Source of the DNA: Gluconacetobacter sacchari | Lineage (GTDB): Bacteria > Pseudomonadota > Alphaproteobacteria > Acetobacterales > Acetobacteraceae | Reading direction: 5' to 3' | Length of the DNA: 64,000 nt | NCBI RefSeq assembly: GCF_014174255.1 | Contig: NZ_JABEQJ010000002.1 | Span: 186,001-250,000 of the forward strand | Part shown: positions 1 to 8,409 of the stretch, piece after piece | Position numbering within the stretch: position 1 is the first letter of the stretch | Layout: every line of letters starts with the position of its first letter | The notes under the pieces: model-generated | The model's database searches: none | Told to the model about the DNA's origin: nothing | What the model saw: the letters and a program-made list of their open reading frames with translations, nothing else | Made by a program: the position numbers and the translations under genes

Positions 1-85
1 AAGAGCGACTGGGGGAAATGTACCGGTCCGTTCTGTCTTCCGGACACTGACGGCGTCGGCGGGGGTTGCCGATGCGGAAGGATTG

Positions 86-160
86 TGGTGCCGGGTGAGG
101 GATTTGAACCCCCGGCCTTCGGTTTACAAAACCGCTGCACTACCGCTGTGCTAACCCGGC
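86..160 (-). tRNA. tRNA-Thr (anticodon UGU)
   Basis: The minus strand folds into a full cloverleaf. The acceptor arms GCCGGGT and ACCCGGC pair perfectly, the D stem is GCAC/GTGC, the anticodon loop is TTTGTAA (complement of 124-130), and the T arm carries TTCAAAT. The anticodon is TGT, complement of 126-128, which reads threonine ACN codons. The 3' CCA is encoded (86-88). The outermost anticodon-stem pair is a G-A mismatch, which tRNAs tolerate. The gene lies just downstream of serA and its hairpin on the same strand. Confidence 0.95.
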
Positions 161-207
161 GACGGCCGCGCCTGTTTTGCCGCTCTCTTTCCAACGGGTC
201 AAGAGCG

Positions 208-240
208 CAGGGGGCCGGGATCTCGATCCCGGCCCCCCTG
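208..240 (-). terminator. Strong hairpin after serA, before tRNA-Thr
   Basis: Positions 208-221 and 226-240 form a 14-bp GC-rich stem with a CTCG loop and one extra C. It begins 6 bases after the serA stop (246). There is no U tract on the serA side, so it may end transcription inefficiently or act as an RNA 3' end that leaves tRNA-Thr cotranscribed. A weak TTGACC at the complement of 197-202 could belong to a separate tRNA promoter. Confidence 0.55.
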
Positions 241-245
241 TCCGA

Positions 246-1511
246 TCACCGCTGCTGGTACAGCAGGCGAGCGCGGATCGTGCCCTTGAGGTCGCGCAGG
301 CGGCGCAGGATCCGGTTGTCCTTGTCGAGGTCGCGTCCGGTTTCGGCCTCGACCACCACATAGCCCAGTTCGCCGTCCGTCTGGAGATACTGGGCCGTGA
401 TGTTGCTGTTCTCCGCCATGAAGATCTCGTTGATCTGCAACATGATGCCGGGGACATTGCTGTGGACGTGCATGAAGCGAGTGCCGCGCGGGCTTTCGGG
501 CAACTGCACCGTCGGGAAATTGACGGCGCCCAGGGTGGAGCCCACGTCGGAATATTCGATCAGCTTGCGCGCGACCTCGACGCCGATCCGCTCCTGCGCC
601 TCGGCGGTCGAGCCACCGATATGCGGGGTGAGGATGACGTTCTCCAGACCCTGGAGCGGGGAGACGAAGGAATCGCCGGCCCCCTTGGGTTCGGTCGGGA
701 ACACGTCGATCGCGGCCCCGAGCAGGTGGCCGTCGCGCAGGGCGTCGGCCAGGGCGTCCAGGTCGACGACATTGCCACGGGCGTTGTTGATCAGGAACGA
801 GCCCGGCTTCATCGCGCGGATCTGCTCGGCGCCGATCAGGTTCGCGGTGCTGGGCAGTTGCGGCACATGCACGCTGACCACGTCGCTCTGCCCCAGCAGG
901 TCGGCCAGCGTGTCGACCGGGGTGGCGTTGCCGTGGACCAGCTTGTCGATCACATCGTAATAGATCACCCGCATGCCGAAGGCCTCGGCCAGCACGGAGA
1001 GCTGCGAGCCGATCGAGCCGTAGCCGACGATGCCCAGGGTCTTGCCCCGGACTTCCCAGCTATTGGCGGCGGATTTGTTCCAGCCGCCCGCGTGGCACTG
1101 GACCGAGCGGGGAAAAATCCGCCGCATCAGCATCACGACCTCGCCCATCACCAGTTCGGCGACCGAGCGCGTATTGCTGAACGGAGCGTTGAAGACCGGA
1201 ATGCCGTGGCCGCGCGCCGCCGTCAGGTTGACCTGGTTGGTGCCGATGCAGAAGCAGCCCACGGCGATCAGCCGGTCGGCATGGGCCAGGACCTCGTCGG
1301 TCAACTGGGTGCGGGAGCGGATACCCACGATATGCACGCCTTCCAGTGCCTCGCGGAGCGCCGCCCCTTCCAGGGCGGTCTTGAGGCGCGTGACATTCTC
1401 GTACCCGTTGGCCTTCAGCAGCGACACGGCGCTGTCATGGATGCCTTCGAGAAGCAGGATGCGGATCTTGTCCTTGGGGAGGGACAGGTGGGAGGTGGCT
1501 TCGCTGCTCAT
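246..1511 (-). CDS. serA: D-3-phosphoglycerate dehydrogenase
   Basis: Cytosolic enzyme that oxidises 3-phosphoglycerate to 3-phosphohydroxypyruvate with NAD, the first step of serine synthesis. The 421 residues match the E. coli-type SerA, a short form with one C-terminal ACT domain. The nucleotide-binding motif GYGSIG is at about 163-168. The catalytic set is Arg245 in NNARG, a Glu near 274 in DVFPTEP, and His297 in TPHIGG. The ACT domain (about 346-421) contains the usual HVHSNVPG stretch, so feedback by serine is expected from the family. No strong ribosome-binding site precedes the start. A 98-base gap separates it from the hisN-type gene, and tRNA-Thr follows on the same strand. Confidence 0.97.
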   Translation of the reverse strand: MSSEATSHLSLPKDKIRILLLEGIHDSAVSLLKANGYENVTRLKTALEGAALREALEGVHIVGIRSRTQLTDEVLAHADRLIAVGCFCIGTNQVNLTAARGHGIPVFNAPFSNTRSVAELVMGEVVMLMRRIFPRSVQCHAGGWNKSAANSWEVRGKTLGIVGYGSIGSQLSVLAEAFGMRVIYYDVIDKLVHGNATPVDTLADLLGQSDVVSVHVPQLPSTANLIGAEQIRAMKPGSFLINNARGNVVDLDALADALRDGHLLGAAIDVFPTEPKGAGDSFVSPLQGLENVILTPHIGGSTAEAQERIGVEVARKLIEYSDVGSTLGAVNFPTVQLPESPRGTRFMHVHSNVPGIMLQINEIFMAENSNITAQYLQTDGELGYVVVEAETGRDLDKDNRILRRLRDLKGTIRARLLYQQR

Positions 1512-1609
1512 CTCGAATACTCGCGTTTATTCGGTGAAGATGGTGCTCCTATCCGATCGGCGGATAAATGGATAGGGGAAGGATGGCATCGGTGCCATGT
1601 CGCATGCGT

Positions 1610-2428
1610 TCAACCCGCCGGACGGCCCGTGTTCAGCAGCGACACGGCGTCGGCCAGTATCGCCGGGTCGCCCACGGCCAGCACCGTGCCGTCGCCATCG
1701 GCGCGCAGCGGGCGGCCGTGCCAGTCGGTCATCCGGCCGCCGGCCCCTTCCACGACCGGCACCAGGGCGGCCCAGTCCCAGATTTTCATCGTGCATTCCG
1801 CGACCAGATCCACCTGGCCCAGTGCCAGCAGGCCGTAGGCATAGCAATCGCCGCCCCAGGTGACGCGCCGGGCGGCGCGGCGCAGGGCGTCCCAATGCGG
1901 GGTAGGGGCGTCCGCGATCATCTCGGGCGAGGTGCAGGACAGTTCCGCCAGGTTGAGCGCGGCGCAGCGCCGGGTGCCGACCGTGCCGGGCAGGCCGGAC
2001 TCGTAGCGTGTCGGCCGGCCGCGCACGCCGATCCAGCGTTCGCCGGTGATCGGCTGGTCGATGAGGCCCAGCACGGGTACCCCGTCATCGAGCAGCGCGA
2101 TCAGGGTGCCGAAGGTCGGGCGGCCGGTGACGAAGGCCCGCGTGCCGTCGATCGGGTCGATCACCCAGCACCGGCGCGCATCGCCGCGTTCCAGCCCGAA
2201 TTCCTCGCCCAGCACCGCGTGATCGGGCAGGCGTTCGGCCAGGATCGCCCGAATCGTGCGTTCGGCCGTGCGGTCGGCGACCGTGACCGGGCTGCTGTCG
2301 CTCTTGTCGTCCACCGAGATTCCGGCCCGGAAGAATGGGCGGATCACGCATGCGGCGGCATCGGCCGCCGCCGTCGCCGCTTCGAGCAGGCGGTCGGCGT
2401 CGGCCGGGGTGAGACCGGGTGGGGTCAT
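1610..2428 (-). CDS. hisN: Inositol monophosphatase-family phosphatase, HisN type
   Basis: Mg-dependent phosphatase of the IMPase/FBPase superfamily, 272 residues. The metal-binding signatures are GEE (about 74-76) and DPIDGTRAF (from Asp91), with WDWAALVPVVEGAGG near the C terminus. The GTRAFVTGRPTFGTLIAL segment is characteristic of the histidinol-phosphatase (HisN) subgroup rather than inositol-phosphate enzymes, so histidinol phosphate is the likely substrate. That assignment is family inference. The ATG overlaps the stop of the upstream cytochrome gene as ATGA, so the two are translationally coupled. The frame stays open upstream, but only in the wrong frame for the cytochrome. Confidence 0.85.
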   Translation of the reverse strand: MTPPGLTPADADRLLEAATAAADAAACVIRPFFRAGISVDDKSDSSPVTVADRTAERTIRAILAERLPDHAVLGEEFGLERGDARRCWVIDPIDGTRAFVTGRPTFGTLIALLDDGVPVLGLIDQPITGERWIGVRGRPTRYESGLPGTVGTRRCAALNLAELSCTSPEMIADAPTPHWDALRRAARRVTWGGDCYAYGLLALGQVDLVAECTMKIWDWAALVPVVEGAGGRMTDWHGRPLRADGDGTVLAVGDPAILADAVSLLNTGRPAG

Positions 2429-2937
2429 GGCTGGCGTCCTCCATCGGACAAGGTGTGCAGATAGGCGATGATCGCCGCGCGATCGCGGATATCGGGCAGG
2501 CCGGGGAATGCCATGCGGGTGCCCGGCGCGAAGCGGGCTGGGCTTTCCAGCCACGTCGCGAGCGCGTCGTCGGTCCAGAACTCCGACCGGTGCGCCGACA
2601 GGGCTGGTGAAAATACATAGCCGGGAACGTCGGCGATCGGGGTGCCGGCGACACCGGACAGGTTCGGCCCGACCGTCGGCGGGGCGCCCCGTGTGAAGCT
2701 GTGGCAGATCGCGCAGGTTCGCGCCGCGAGGAGCTGTCCGGCCCTGGGGTCGGCATGGGCGAGCGCATCGGCCAGAGACGGGCCGGCGGCCCCGCCGGGG
2801 GGCTCGGGCAGGGCGAAGGCCGGGCGGGGCGGAATGATGGCGGGTACGGCCAGGCGCCCCATCCAGGCGCTGCCCGCCACCGCCAGCGCGGTCAGCAGGA
2901 TCGCGGCGCCGATGCGGTTGGCGTCGTGGCTGTCCAT
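2425..2937 (-). CDS. Membrane-anchored class I cytochrome c
   Basis: Small electron-transfer protein of 170 residues. An N-terminal hydrophobic segment (about 8-35) probably acts as an uncleaved anchor that leaves the haem domain in the periplasm. The haem site is CAICH (Cys75, Cys78, His79), and Met142 in GTRMAFPG is the expected axial ligand. The overall shape resembles CycM/c552 proteins that pass electrons to terminal oxidases. It sits divergent from kdsB across 181 bases, and its stop overlaps the HisN-type gene start. A cytochrome c beside kdsB and pheA is a common alphaproteobacterial arrangement. Confidence 0.9.
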   Translation of the reverse strand: MDSHDANRIGAAILLTALAVAGSAWMGRLAVPAIIPPRPAFALPEPPGGAAGPSLADALAHADPRAGQLLAARTCAICHSFTRGAPPTVGPNLSGVAGTPIADVPGYVFSPALSAHRSEFWTDDALATWLESPARFAPGTRMAFPGLPDIRDRAAIIAYLHTLSDGGRQP

Positions 2938-3118
2938 CTTGGATCCGGGCTCCGTCCGTGTTTCGGTTGCATGGGGGGCGGTCCTTACCTAGACTGCCGC
3001 CCGCCTTGTGTGAAGCAGCGTGGGGCCGTGCCAACGGGACGGAGCGCATGTCCGCAGCGGCGTTTCCCCGGCCGGACGTTTCCGCCGCTTTCGAGTGTCA
3101 AGGCCCCTGCGTGTCCGC

Positions 3119-3862
3119 ATGAATCCGATCGTCATCATTCCCGCCCGCATGGCCTCGACGCGCCTTCCGGGCAAGCCGCTGGCCATGATCGGCGGCCGGC
3201 CCATGATCCTGCATGTTCTGGAGCGCGCGCGCGCCGCCGATATCGGGCCGATCGTGGTCGCGGTGGCCGAGCCTGAGCTGGCGCGGGTGGTGGAGGATGC
3301 GGGGGGCAGGGCGGTGCTGACCGATCCGGCCCTGCCATCGGGCTCGGACCGGGTGTGGCATGCGCTGGCGACCGTGGACCCGGACGGGCGGCATGACGTC
3401 GTGCTGAACCTCCAGGGCGACCTGCCGGGTCTGGTGCCGGAGACGCTGGCCGCCGCCCTGCTGCCGCTGGCCGATCGGGCGGTCGATATCGGCACGCTGG
3501 TCGCCCCGATCGCCGAACCCGGCGAGGCCGAGGCGGCTTCGGTGGTCAAGGTGGCGTGCGCCTTTGCCGATGGGGCGCCGCGTGCCGTGGCGCGGGCGCT
3601 GTATTTTTCGCGCGCGGCGATTCCGTGGGGGGCTGGAGTGCTGTGGCATCATGTCGGGATCTACGCCTATCGCCGGGCGGCGCTGGCGCGGTTCGTGGCC
3701 CTGCCGGAGGCGCCGTTGGAAAAACGTGAGAAGCTGGAACAATTGAGGGCGCTGGAGGCGGGAATGACCATCGGGTGCGCCCGGATCGCGGTCGCGCCCT
3801 TCGGCGTGGATACCCCGGCGGACCTGGAGCGCGCGCGCCGCATCCTGGAGACCGTCGCATGA
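3119..3862 (+). CDS. kdsB: 3-deoxy-manno-octulosonate cytidylyltransferase
   Basis: Activates Kdo with CTP to CMP-Kdo for lipopolysaccharide inner-core synthesis in the cytosol. The 247 residues begin IIPARMASTRLPGKPL, the nucleotide-binding signature of sugar cytidylyltransferases. NLQGDLPGL near residue 98 supplies the metal-binding Asp; Leu at the position where E. coli has Glu is, to my knowledge, usual in alphaproteobacteria. I chose the ATG at 3119 because it gives the family length and an immediate conserved core. The stop overlaps the pheA start as ATGA. kdsA lies 49 kb away in this window. Confidence 0.95.
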   Translation: MNPIVIIPARMASTRLPGKPLAMIGGRPMILHVLERARAADIGPIVVAVAEPELARVVEDAGGRAVLTDPALPSGSDRVWHALATVDPDGRHDVVLNLQGDLPGLVPETLAAALLPLADRAVDIGTLVAPIAEPGEAEAASVVKVACAFADGAPRAVARALYFSRAAIPWGAGVLWHHVGIYAYRRAALARFVALPEAPLEKREKLEQLRALEAGMTIGCARIAVAPFGVDTPADLERARRILETVA

Positions 3863-4734
3863 GCGGCGCGCCGTCGATCCCGCGGACGGGGATCATCGCC
3901 TTTCAGGGACGGCCGGGCGCTTATTCCGACCTGGCGTGCCGGCAGGCCTTTCCGGGATGGACGACGCTGCCGTGCGAGACCTTTGCCGATGCGATCGCCG
4001 CCGTTCATGACGGGCGGGCCGACCTGGGCATGCTGGCCTGCGAGAACAGCCTGGCGGGCCGGGTGCCCGATATCCACGCCCTGCTGCCGCAGGCGGGGCT
4101 GAACATCGTCGGTGAACATTTCCAGCGGGTCGAGCATTGCCTGCTGGGCGTGCCGGGCAGCACGATCGCGCAGGCGAGACGGGTCCATACCCATCCTGTC
4201 GCCATGAGCCAGATCCGCGGCATCATCCAGAGGCTGAACCTGACCCCGGTGGTGGAATTCGATACCGCCGGCGCCGCCGAACTGGTGGCCCGGTGGAACA
4301 ATCCCGAAGAGGTCGCCGTGGCCTCGTCGCTGGCGGGGGAACTGAACGGGCTGGTGGTGCTGCGCCACAATGTCGAGGACGCGGCCCATAATACCACCCG
4401 CTTCTATATCGCCTCGCGCGATGCCGTCCGGCCCCCGCCGGGCCGGAAGGGCACGATGACGACCGTGCTGTTCCGCGTTCGCAACACGGCCGGCGCGCTG
4501 TACAAGGTGCTGGGCGGCTTCGCCACCAATGGCGTGAACATGACGCGGCTGGAGAGCTATATGCTCGATGGCTCGTTCGCCGCCACGCAGTTCCTGCTGG
4601 ATGTCGAGGGGCACCCCGAGGATGCGTCGCTGGGACAGGCGCTGACGGAGCTGGCCTTCTTTTCGGAAAGCGCCGCCATCCTGGGTGTCTATCCGGGTTC
4701 GCCATTTCGTGGAAATGGCGAACCGGGCCCATGA
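3859..4734 (+). CDS. pheA: Prephenate dehydratase (monofunctional, ACT domain)
   Basis: Converts prephenate to phenylpyruvate in phenylalanine synthesis. The 291 residues hold a periplasmic-binding-like catalytic region: IAFQGRPGAYSD at the start, ACENSLAG, and NTTRFYIASRD, where Thr-Arg-Phe is the family's catalytic motif. A C-terminal ACT domain (about 200-280, NTAGALYKVLGGFATNGVNMTRLES) suggests phenylalanine feedback. There is no chorismate mutase domain. The start overlaps the kdsB stop by 4 bases, so the two are coupled. dapA follows 89 bases later. Confidence 0.95.
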   Translation: MSGAPSIPRTGIIAFQGRPGAYSDLACRQAFPGWTTLPCETFADAIAAVHDGRADLGMLACENSLAGRVPDIHALLPQAGLNIVGEHFQRVEHCLLGVPGSTIAQARRVHTHPVAMSQIRGIIQRLNLTPVVEFDTAGAAELVARWNNPEEVAVASSLAGELNGLVVLRHNVEDAAHNTTRFYIASRDAVRPPPGRKGTMTTVLFRVRNTAGALYKVLGGFATNGVNMTRLESYMLDGSFAATQFLLDVEGHPEDASLGQALTELAFFSESAAILGVYPGSPFRGNGEPGP

Positions 4735-4785
4735 CGGTTGCCTCGTCACCCCGCGCGGCACTAACACGATAGAATGACAGAGCAG

Positions 4786-4802
4786 GCAGGATCATATCCT
4801 GC
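4786..4802 (+). promoter_or_regulatory. dapA: Small stem-loop in the dapA leader
   Basis: GCAGGAT and ATCCTGC form a perfect 7-bp stem around a CAT triloop in the 89-base gap between pheA and dapA, ending about 20 bases before the dapA start. It could be a weak end signal for pheA or a leader structure for dapA. No U tract follows. Confidence 0.35.
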
Positions 4803-4823
4803 GGGATTCGAGTGGAAATGACT

Positions 4824-5705
4824 ATGTTCAAGGGTTCGATCACGGCCCTGATTACGCCGATGAACGATGATGGCTCGCTGGATTTTCCGGCCCTGGGCCG
4901 GTTTCTCGATTGGCAGGTGACCGAAGGGTCGTCGGGTGTCGTGCCGGTGGGCACGACGGGTGAGAGCCCGACCCTGACGCATGACGAGCATGCGCGGGTG
5001 GTCGAATATACCGTCCAGGCCGTCGCCGGACGGGTGCCGGTCATCGCAGGGGCGGGCTCGAACAGCACGGCCGAGGCGGTCGCCATGGCCCGGCATGCCA
5101 GGGACGCGGGCGCCGACGCCGTGCTGGTGGTCGCGCCGTACTACAACAAGCCGACGCAGGAAGGGCTGTACCGGCATTTCATGGCGGTTGCCGATGCGAC
5201 CGACCTGCCGCTGATCGTCTATAATATTCCAGGCCGTTCGGTGGTCGAGATCTCGGTCGAGACGATGGCGCGCCTGGCGCGCCATGCCAGGATCATCGGC
5301 GTCAAGGATGCCACCGCCAACCTGCTGCGGCCGATCCAGGTGCGCCGGGCGATCGGTCACAAGCCCTTCAATCAGCTTTCGGGCGAGGACGGCACCGTGG
5401 TCTCGTTCCTGGCGGCGGGGGGCGACGGGTGCATCAGCGTGACATCGAATGTCGCGCCGCGCCTGTGCGCCGAACTGCATCGCGCGTGGCAGGACGGGCG
5501 CGTGGCCGAGGCGATGGAAATCCAGGACCGGCTTTCGCCGCTGCATGACGCGCTGTTCTGCGAGAGCAACCCGGTGCCGGTGAAATATGCCGCCAGCCTG
5601 CTGGGCCTGGCGGGCGAGACCTGCCGCCTGCCGCTGGCGCCGCTGACCGAGGAGTCCCGCGCGCGGGTGCGTGAGGCGATGGCCGCCGTCGGCCTGCTGG
5701 ACTGA
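4824..5705 (+). CDS. dapA: 4-hydroxy-tetrahydrodipicolinate synthase
   Basis: Condenses pyruvate with aspartate semialdehyde in the lysine and diaminopimelate pathway. The 293-residue class I aldolase barrel shows GTTGESPTL near residue 45, the YYNKPTQEG loop near 135, and VKDATANL with the Schiff-base Lys near 165. The ATG at 4824 gives the conserved [13 protein letters not shown] start and has a GTGGAA element 6 bases ahead. An upstream GTG (4812) and ATG (4818) in frame would add 4 or 2 residues. smpB starts 5 bases after the stop, a pairing often seen in alphaproteobacteria. The aspartokinase feeding this pathway is at 33.6 kb. Confidence 0.96.
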   Translation: MFKGSITALITPMNDDGSLDFPALGRFLDWQVTEGSSGVVPVGTTGESPTLTHDEHARVVEYTVQAVAGRVPVIAGAGSNSTAEAVAMARHARDAGADAVLVVAPYYNKPTQEGLYRHFMAVADATDLPLIVYNIPGRSVVEISVETMARLARHARIIGVKDATANLLRPIQVRRAIGHKPFNQLSGEDGTVVSFLAAGGDGCISVTSNVAPRLCAELHRAWQDGRVAEAMEIQDRLSPLHDALFCESNPVPVKYAASLLGLAGETCRLPLAPLTEESRARVREAMAAVGLLD

Positions 5706-5710
5706 CGGTC

Positions 5711-6199
5711 ATGGCGGCGAAAACCAAGAGCGGCATGATCTCGCACGGGATCGCGGCGCAGAACCGCAAGGGTCGTTTCGATTACACGATCCTGGAGACG
5801 CTTGAAGCGGGACTGGTGCTGAAGGGGCCGGAGGTCAAAAGCCTGCGCATGGGGCGGGCCACGATCAACGAAGCCTATGCGGGCGACCGCAACGGCGAGA
5901 TCTGGCTGTTCAACAGCTATATCCCCGAATATCAGGGCGGGGTGCTGTCGCGTTTCGAGCCCCGGGCGCCGCGCAAGCTGCTGCTGCACGGCAAGCAGGT
6001 GAACAAGCTGCTGGGCGCCGTGGCGCGCGAGGGCGTGACGCTGGTGCCGCTGGATATCCATTTCAACGACCGTGGCCTGGCCAAGGTCACACTGGGCATC
6101 GGCGAAGGACGCAAGAAGGCCGACAAGCGCCACGCCATCGCCGAGCGCGACTGGCAGCGCGACAAGGCGCGACTGATGCGCAACAAGGGCAAGGAATAG
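5711..6199 (+). CDS. smpB: SsrA-binding protein (trans-translation factor)
   Basis: Binds tmRNA and carries it to stalled ribosomes. The 162-residue protein has the SmpB beta-barrel ([44 protein letters not shown]) and a basic C-terminal tail (about 130-162, rich in Lys and Arg) that enters the empty mRNA channel. The start lies 5 bases after the dapA stop. It converges on the cold-shock gene with a shared hairpin between them. No tmRNA gene is visible in the window. Confidence 0.97.
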   Translation: MAAKTKSGMISHGIAAQNRKGRFDYTILETLEAGLVLKGPEVKSLRMGRATINEAYAGDRNGEIWLFNSYIPEYQGGVLSRFEPRAPRKLLLHGKQVNKLLGAVAREGVTLVPLDIHFNDRGLAKVTLGIGEGRKKADKRHAIAERDWQRDKARLMRNKGKE

Positions 6200-6238
6200 G
6201 CGCTCCCGGCGCCCGGATCCCGGCGTCCAGACAAAAAC

Positions 6239-6260
6239 AGGGCCGCCCGAGGGCGGCCCT
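6239..6260 (-). terminator. Intrinsic terminator of the cold-shock gene (possibly bidirectional)
   Basis: AGGGCCGCCC and GGGCGGCCCT form a 10-bp GC stem. On the minus strand it is followed by TGTTTTTGTC, a proper U tract, so it ends the cold-shock transcript. On the plus strand the same hairpin lies 40 bases after the smpB stop and may stop read-through there. Confidence 0.75.
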
Positions 6261-6285
6261 GCTGATCGATGGGGCGGAAGCCCGA

Positions 6286-6981
6286 TCAGTCGACGCTGAT
6301 CGACGCCGCCTCGGGGCCCTTCTGGCCCTGGACGACCTGGACATTCGCCGTCTGGCCTTCCGTCAGGCCCGTCAGGCCCGAGCGCTCCAGCGCCGAGGCG
6401 TGGACGAAGATATCCTTGCCGCCGCTTTCCGGGGTGATGAAGCCGAAGCCCTTCGTGGCGTTGTACCACTTCACCACGCCGCGCATTTCCTGCGCCTGCG
6501 ACAGGTCGGGGGCGGGGCGGGACGGGCGGGCGCCGCCGAAGCCACCGGGCGCGCGCGGGGCGCCGGCGCCGAAGCCACGCGGACGTTCCGGCTGGGCGGT
6601 GCTTTCGTCAACCGAGCTGACCGAGGCGACCTGACGGCCCTTCGGACCCTGGCCGATGCGGACCTCCAGCGTCGTGCCGGGGGAGACGGAGCTGTGCCCG
6701 CTCTGCGCCAGCGCATTGGCATGAAGGAAGACGTCGCCCGTGCCGTCCGCCAGTTCGACGAAGCCGAAGCCCTTCTCGCTGTTGAACCACTTTACGGTCG
6801 CGCTGATCTCCGGTCCCGAGGCGATCACCTGCGAGGGCGCGCCACCGCCACCCATGGGGCGACGCGGTGCGCCGCTGTTGCTGCTGCCACGATCACCAAA
6901 TGTCGGCGGCGACATGAAATCGTCGTCAAATCCGCCGCGGCGCGGGGAACGGGAGCTGCGGTCGGTCCTGTTACTTCTCAA
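6286..6981 (-). CDS. Cold-shock protein with two CSD domains
   Basis: RNA/DNA-binding protein of 231 residues with two cold-shock domains. The first (about 58-125) has KWFNSEKGFGFV and DVFLHANAL; the second (about 165-231) has KWYNATKGFGFI and DIFVHASAL. Both keep the RNP1 and RNP2 aromatics. A Gly/Pro/Arg-rich linker joins them, and the N terminus is a Ser/Arg-rich extension. Single-domain CspA proteins are about 70 residues, so this is the double form found in alphaproteobacteria. The longest frame begins at a TTG. An in-frame ATG at 6915 (MSPPTFGD) removes the basic extension and is a fair alternative. A leader of more than 100 bases precedes it, as is common for cold-shock genes. Confidence 0.9.
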   Translation of the reverse strand: MRSNRTDRSSRSPRRGGFDDDFMSPPTFGDRGSSNSGAPRRPMGGGGAPSQVIASGPEISATVKWFNSEKGFGFVELADGTGDVFLHANALAQSGHSSVSPGTTLEVRIGQGPKGRQVASVSSVDESTAQPERPRGFGAGAPRAPGGFGGARPSRPAPDLSQAQEMRGVVKWYNATKGFGFITPESGGKDIFVHASALERSGLTGLTEGQTANVQVVQGQKGPEAASISVD

Positions 6982-7349
6982 CGGTCGTAATCCCGAGGTC
7001 TAGTTGGCGGGTCCTGTCCCAGGAGCCACCGGATGAAGAAATTTTGCTGGATCAAGGCATTACACAACCGTTCTCCGAACCGCATGAGCGGCCGTGGCGG
7101 ACAGCATCCTTTCCCCGCGCGGAGCCTAGCACGAATGCGGCGGCATCCAATACAGATAAGCATATCTCCGGCCGACGGTTCCATCGGGCGTGTCATCTTT
7201 AATGTGAGCGGGGATGAATGCGCGCGCAGGGTCCGCCGCGCGTCCGGCGATCACGAAAGCCATCGGTGGGGTTTCTTGAAACGCCCGGACGTTTTAGACA
7301 GGCGAAGGGCGCGGTCGGATACGGCGTCGCGCATGGGAAAGGAAAGCTG
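6982..7349. other. 368-base divergent intergenic region, no gene seen
   Basis: Separates the cold-shock gene (minus) from the lpxR-like gene (plus). The open frames inside are short, Arg-rich and resemble no protein family. It should hold both promoters. A small inverted repeat GTTTC-TT-GAAAC at 7271-7282 lies about 70 bases before the lpxR start and could be an operator. Confidence 0.5.
7123..7150 (-). promoter_or_regulatory. Candidate promoter for the cold-shock gene
   Basis: On the minus strand a TTGGAT box (complement of 7145-7150) lies 16 bases before TAGGCT (complement of 7123-7128). Transcription from here would give a leader of roughly 130-140 bases before the TTG start, consistent with the long 5' leaders of cold-shock mRNAs. 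The -10 match is weak. Confidence 0.35.
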
Positions 7350-8381
7350 ATGGGCCGGACAAAGACAAACAGAACAGCCCTTTGGATGGCACGTGTCGGC
7401 ACGCTGGCCGGACTCGGATGCTTCGCGGCGTCCTTCCATGCCCGCGCCACCCCGTTGCAGGACCCGTATGGAACCTGGACGCTCCAGGGCGAGAACGACG
7501 CGGTCAGCACGCTGAAGGGCACGTCGGACCAGTATTATACCAGCGGCCTGCGCCTGAACTGGACGTCGGCCACCGACAACCAGCCGGCGCCGATCGAGAC
7601 CATCAACCATGCCATCATGGGGGCGGGCGTCACCCGCATCAGCATGGGGCTGCAACAGCTTATCTTTACCCCGCACGATACGCAGCTCAGCACGCCCTCG
7701 CCGCGCGACCGCCCCTATGCCAGCCTGCTGCTGGGCACCGTCAACCTGATCAACGATACCGATCTGTCCCGGTCGGTGTTCGGGATTCAGGTCGGCGTCA
7801 TGGGGCCGGCCGGACTGGGCGAGAAATTGCAGAACGGCTTCCACGGCGCGATCGGCGACACCAAGAACCTGGGCTGGAAGCATCAGTTGCAGAACCAGCC
7901 GATCTTCCAGGTGCAGGCCGGGCGGACCTGGCGGCTGCCGCTGGCCGACGTCTTCGGCATTTCGATGGACATGCTGCCCGCCGCTTCGGCCGCGATCGGC
8001 GATTACCGGATCTATGGGTCGGTGGCCGATACGTTCCGCATCGGCCAGGGGCTGAACAGCGATTTCGGCACGCCGATCATCGGGCCGGGCACCGACGGCA
8101 CCGATGCCTACCGGCTGACGCGACCGGTGGCATGGTATGCCTTTGGCAACGTAACCGGCTCGGCCGTCGGGTACGACGCCACCCTCCAGGGCAATACGAT
8201 GCGCAGCAATTCGCCGCATGTGCCGGTGAAGTGGGATGTGGGCGAGATCCATGCCGGCGTCGCGATCATGTGGCACGGCATGCGCCTGTCCTACAGCCAG
8301 GTGTGGCAGACCCAGGAATTCCGGGGCGCGCGCAGCGGGCTGTTCAATTACGGGTCGCTCGCGCTCTCCGCGAAGTTCTGA
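7350..8381 (+). CDS. Outer-membrane lipid A deacylase, LpxR family (DUF2219)
   Basis: Predicted 343-residue outer-membrane barrel that removes the 3'-acyloxyacyl chain of lipid A. A signal peptide ends near ARA33. Family motifs are clear: GEND (Asn49, Asp50), DQYYTSGLRLNW (Thr64), PRDRPYASLL (119-127) and GFHGAIGD (His165). They match the positions of the Salmonella LpxR active-site Asn, Asp, Thr and His. The C terminus ends in Phe, typical of barrels. The start at 7350 has GGAAAG ahead of it and places the signal peptide correctly. It is a single-gene unit converging on recG. Substrate and activity are family inference. Confidence 0.85.
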   Translation: MGRTKTNRTALWMARVGTLAGLGCFAASFHARATPLQDPYGTWTLQGENDAVSTLKGTSDQYYTSGLRLNWTSATDNQPAPIETINHAIMGAGVTRISMGLQQLIFTPHDTQLSTPSPRDRPYASLLLGTVNLINDTDLSRSVFGIQVGVMGPAGLGEKLQNGFHGAIGDTKNLGWKHQLQNQPIFQVQAGRTWRLPLADVFGISMDMLPAASAAIGDYRIYGSVADTFRIGQGLNSDFGTPIIGPGTDGTDAYRLTRPVAWYAFGNVTGSAVGYDATLQGNTMRSNSPHVPVKWDVGEIHAGVAIMWHGMRLSYSQVWQTQEFRGARSGLFNYGSLALSAKF

Positions 8382-8409
8382 GGCGCGGGACGCCTTTCCG
8401 GCTGGGCGC

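Noticed and set aside
177-1838. Plus-strand frame of 553 codons opposite serA
   Set aside because: It is a composition artefact; serA with a complete active site occupies the other strand.
1610-3049. Single 479-codon frame covering the HisN-type gene and the region of cytochrome c
   Set aside because: The first half is the wrong frame of the cytochrome gene; the real HisN start is the ATG at 2428 overlapping the cytochrome stop.
6978-7196. 72-codon frame upstream of the cold-shock gene
   Set aside because: It has Arg/Cys-rich random composition in the expected 5' leader and no family match or ribosome-binding site.
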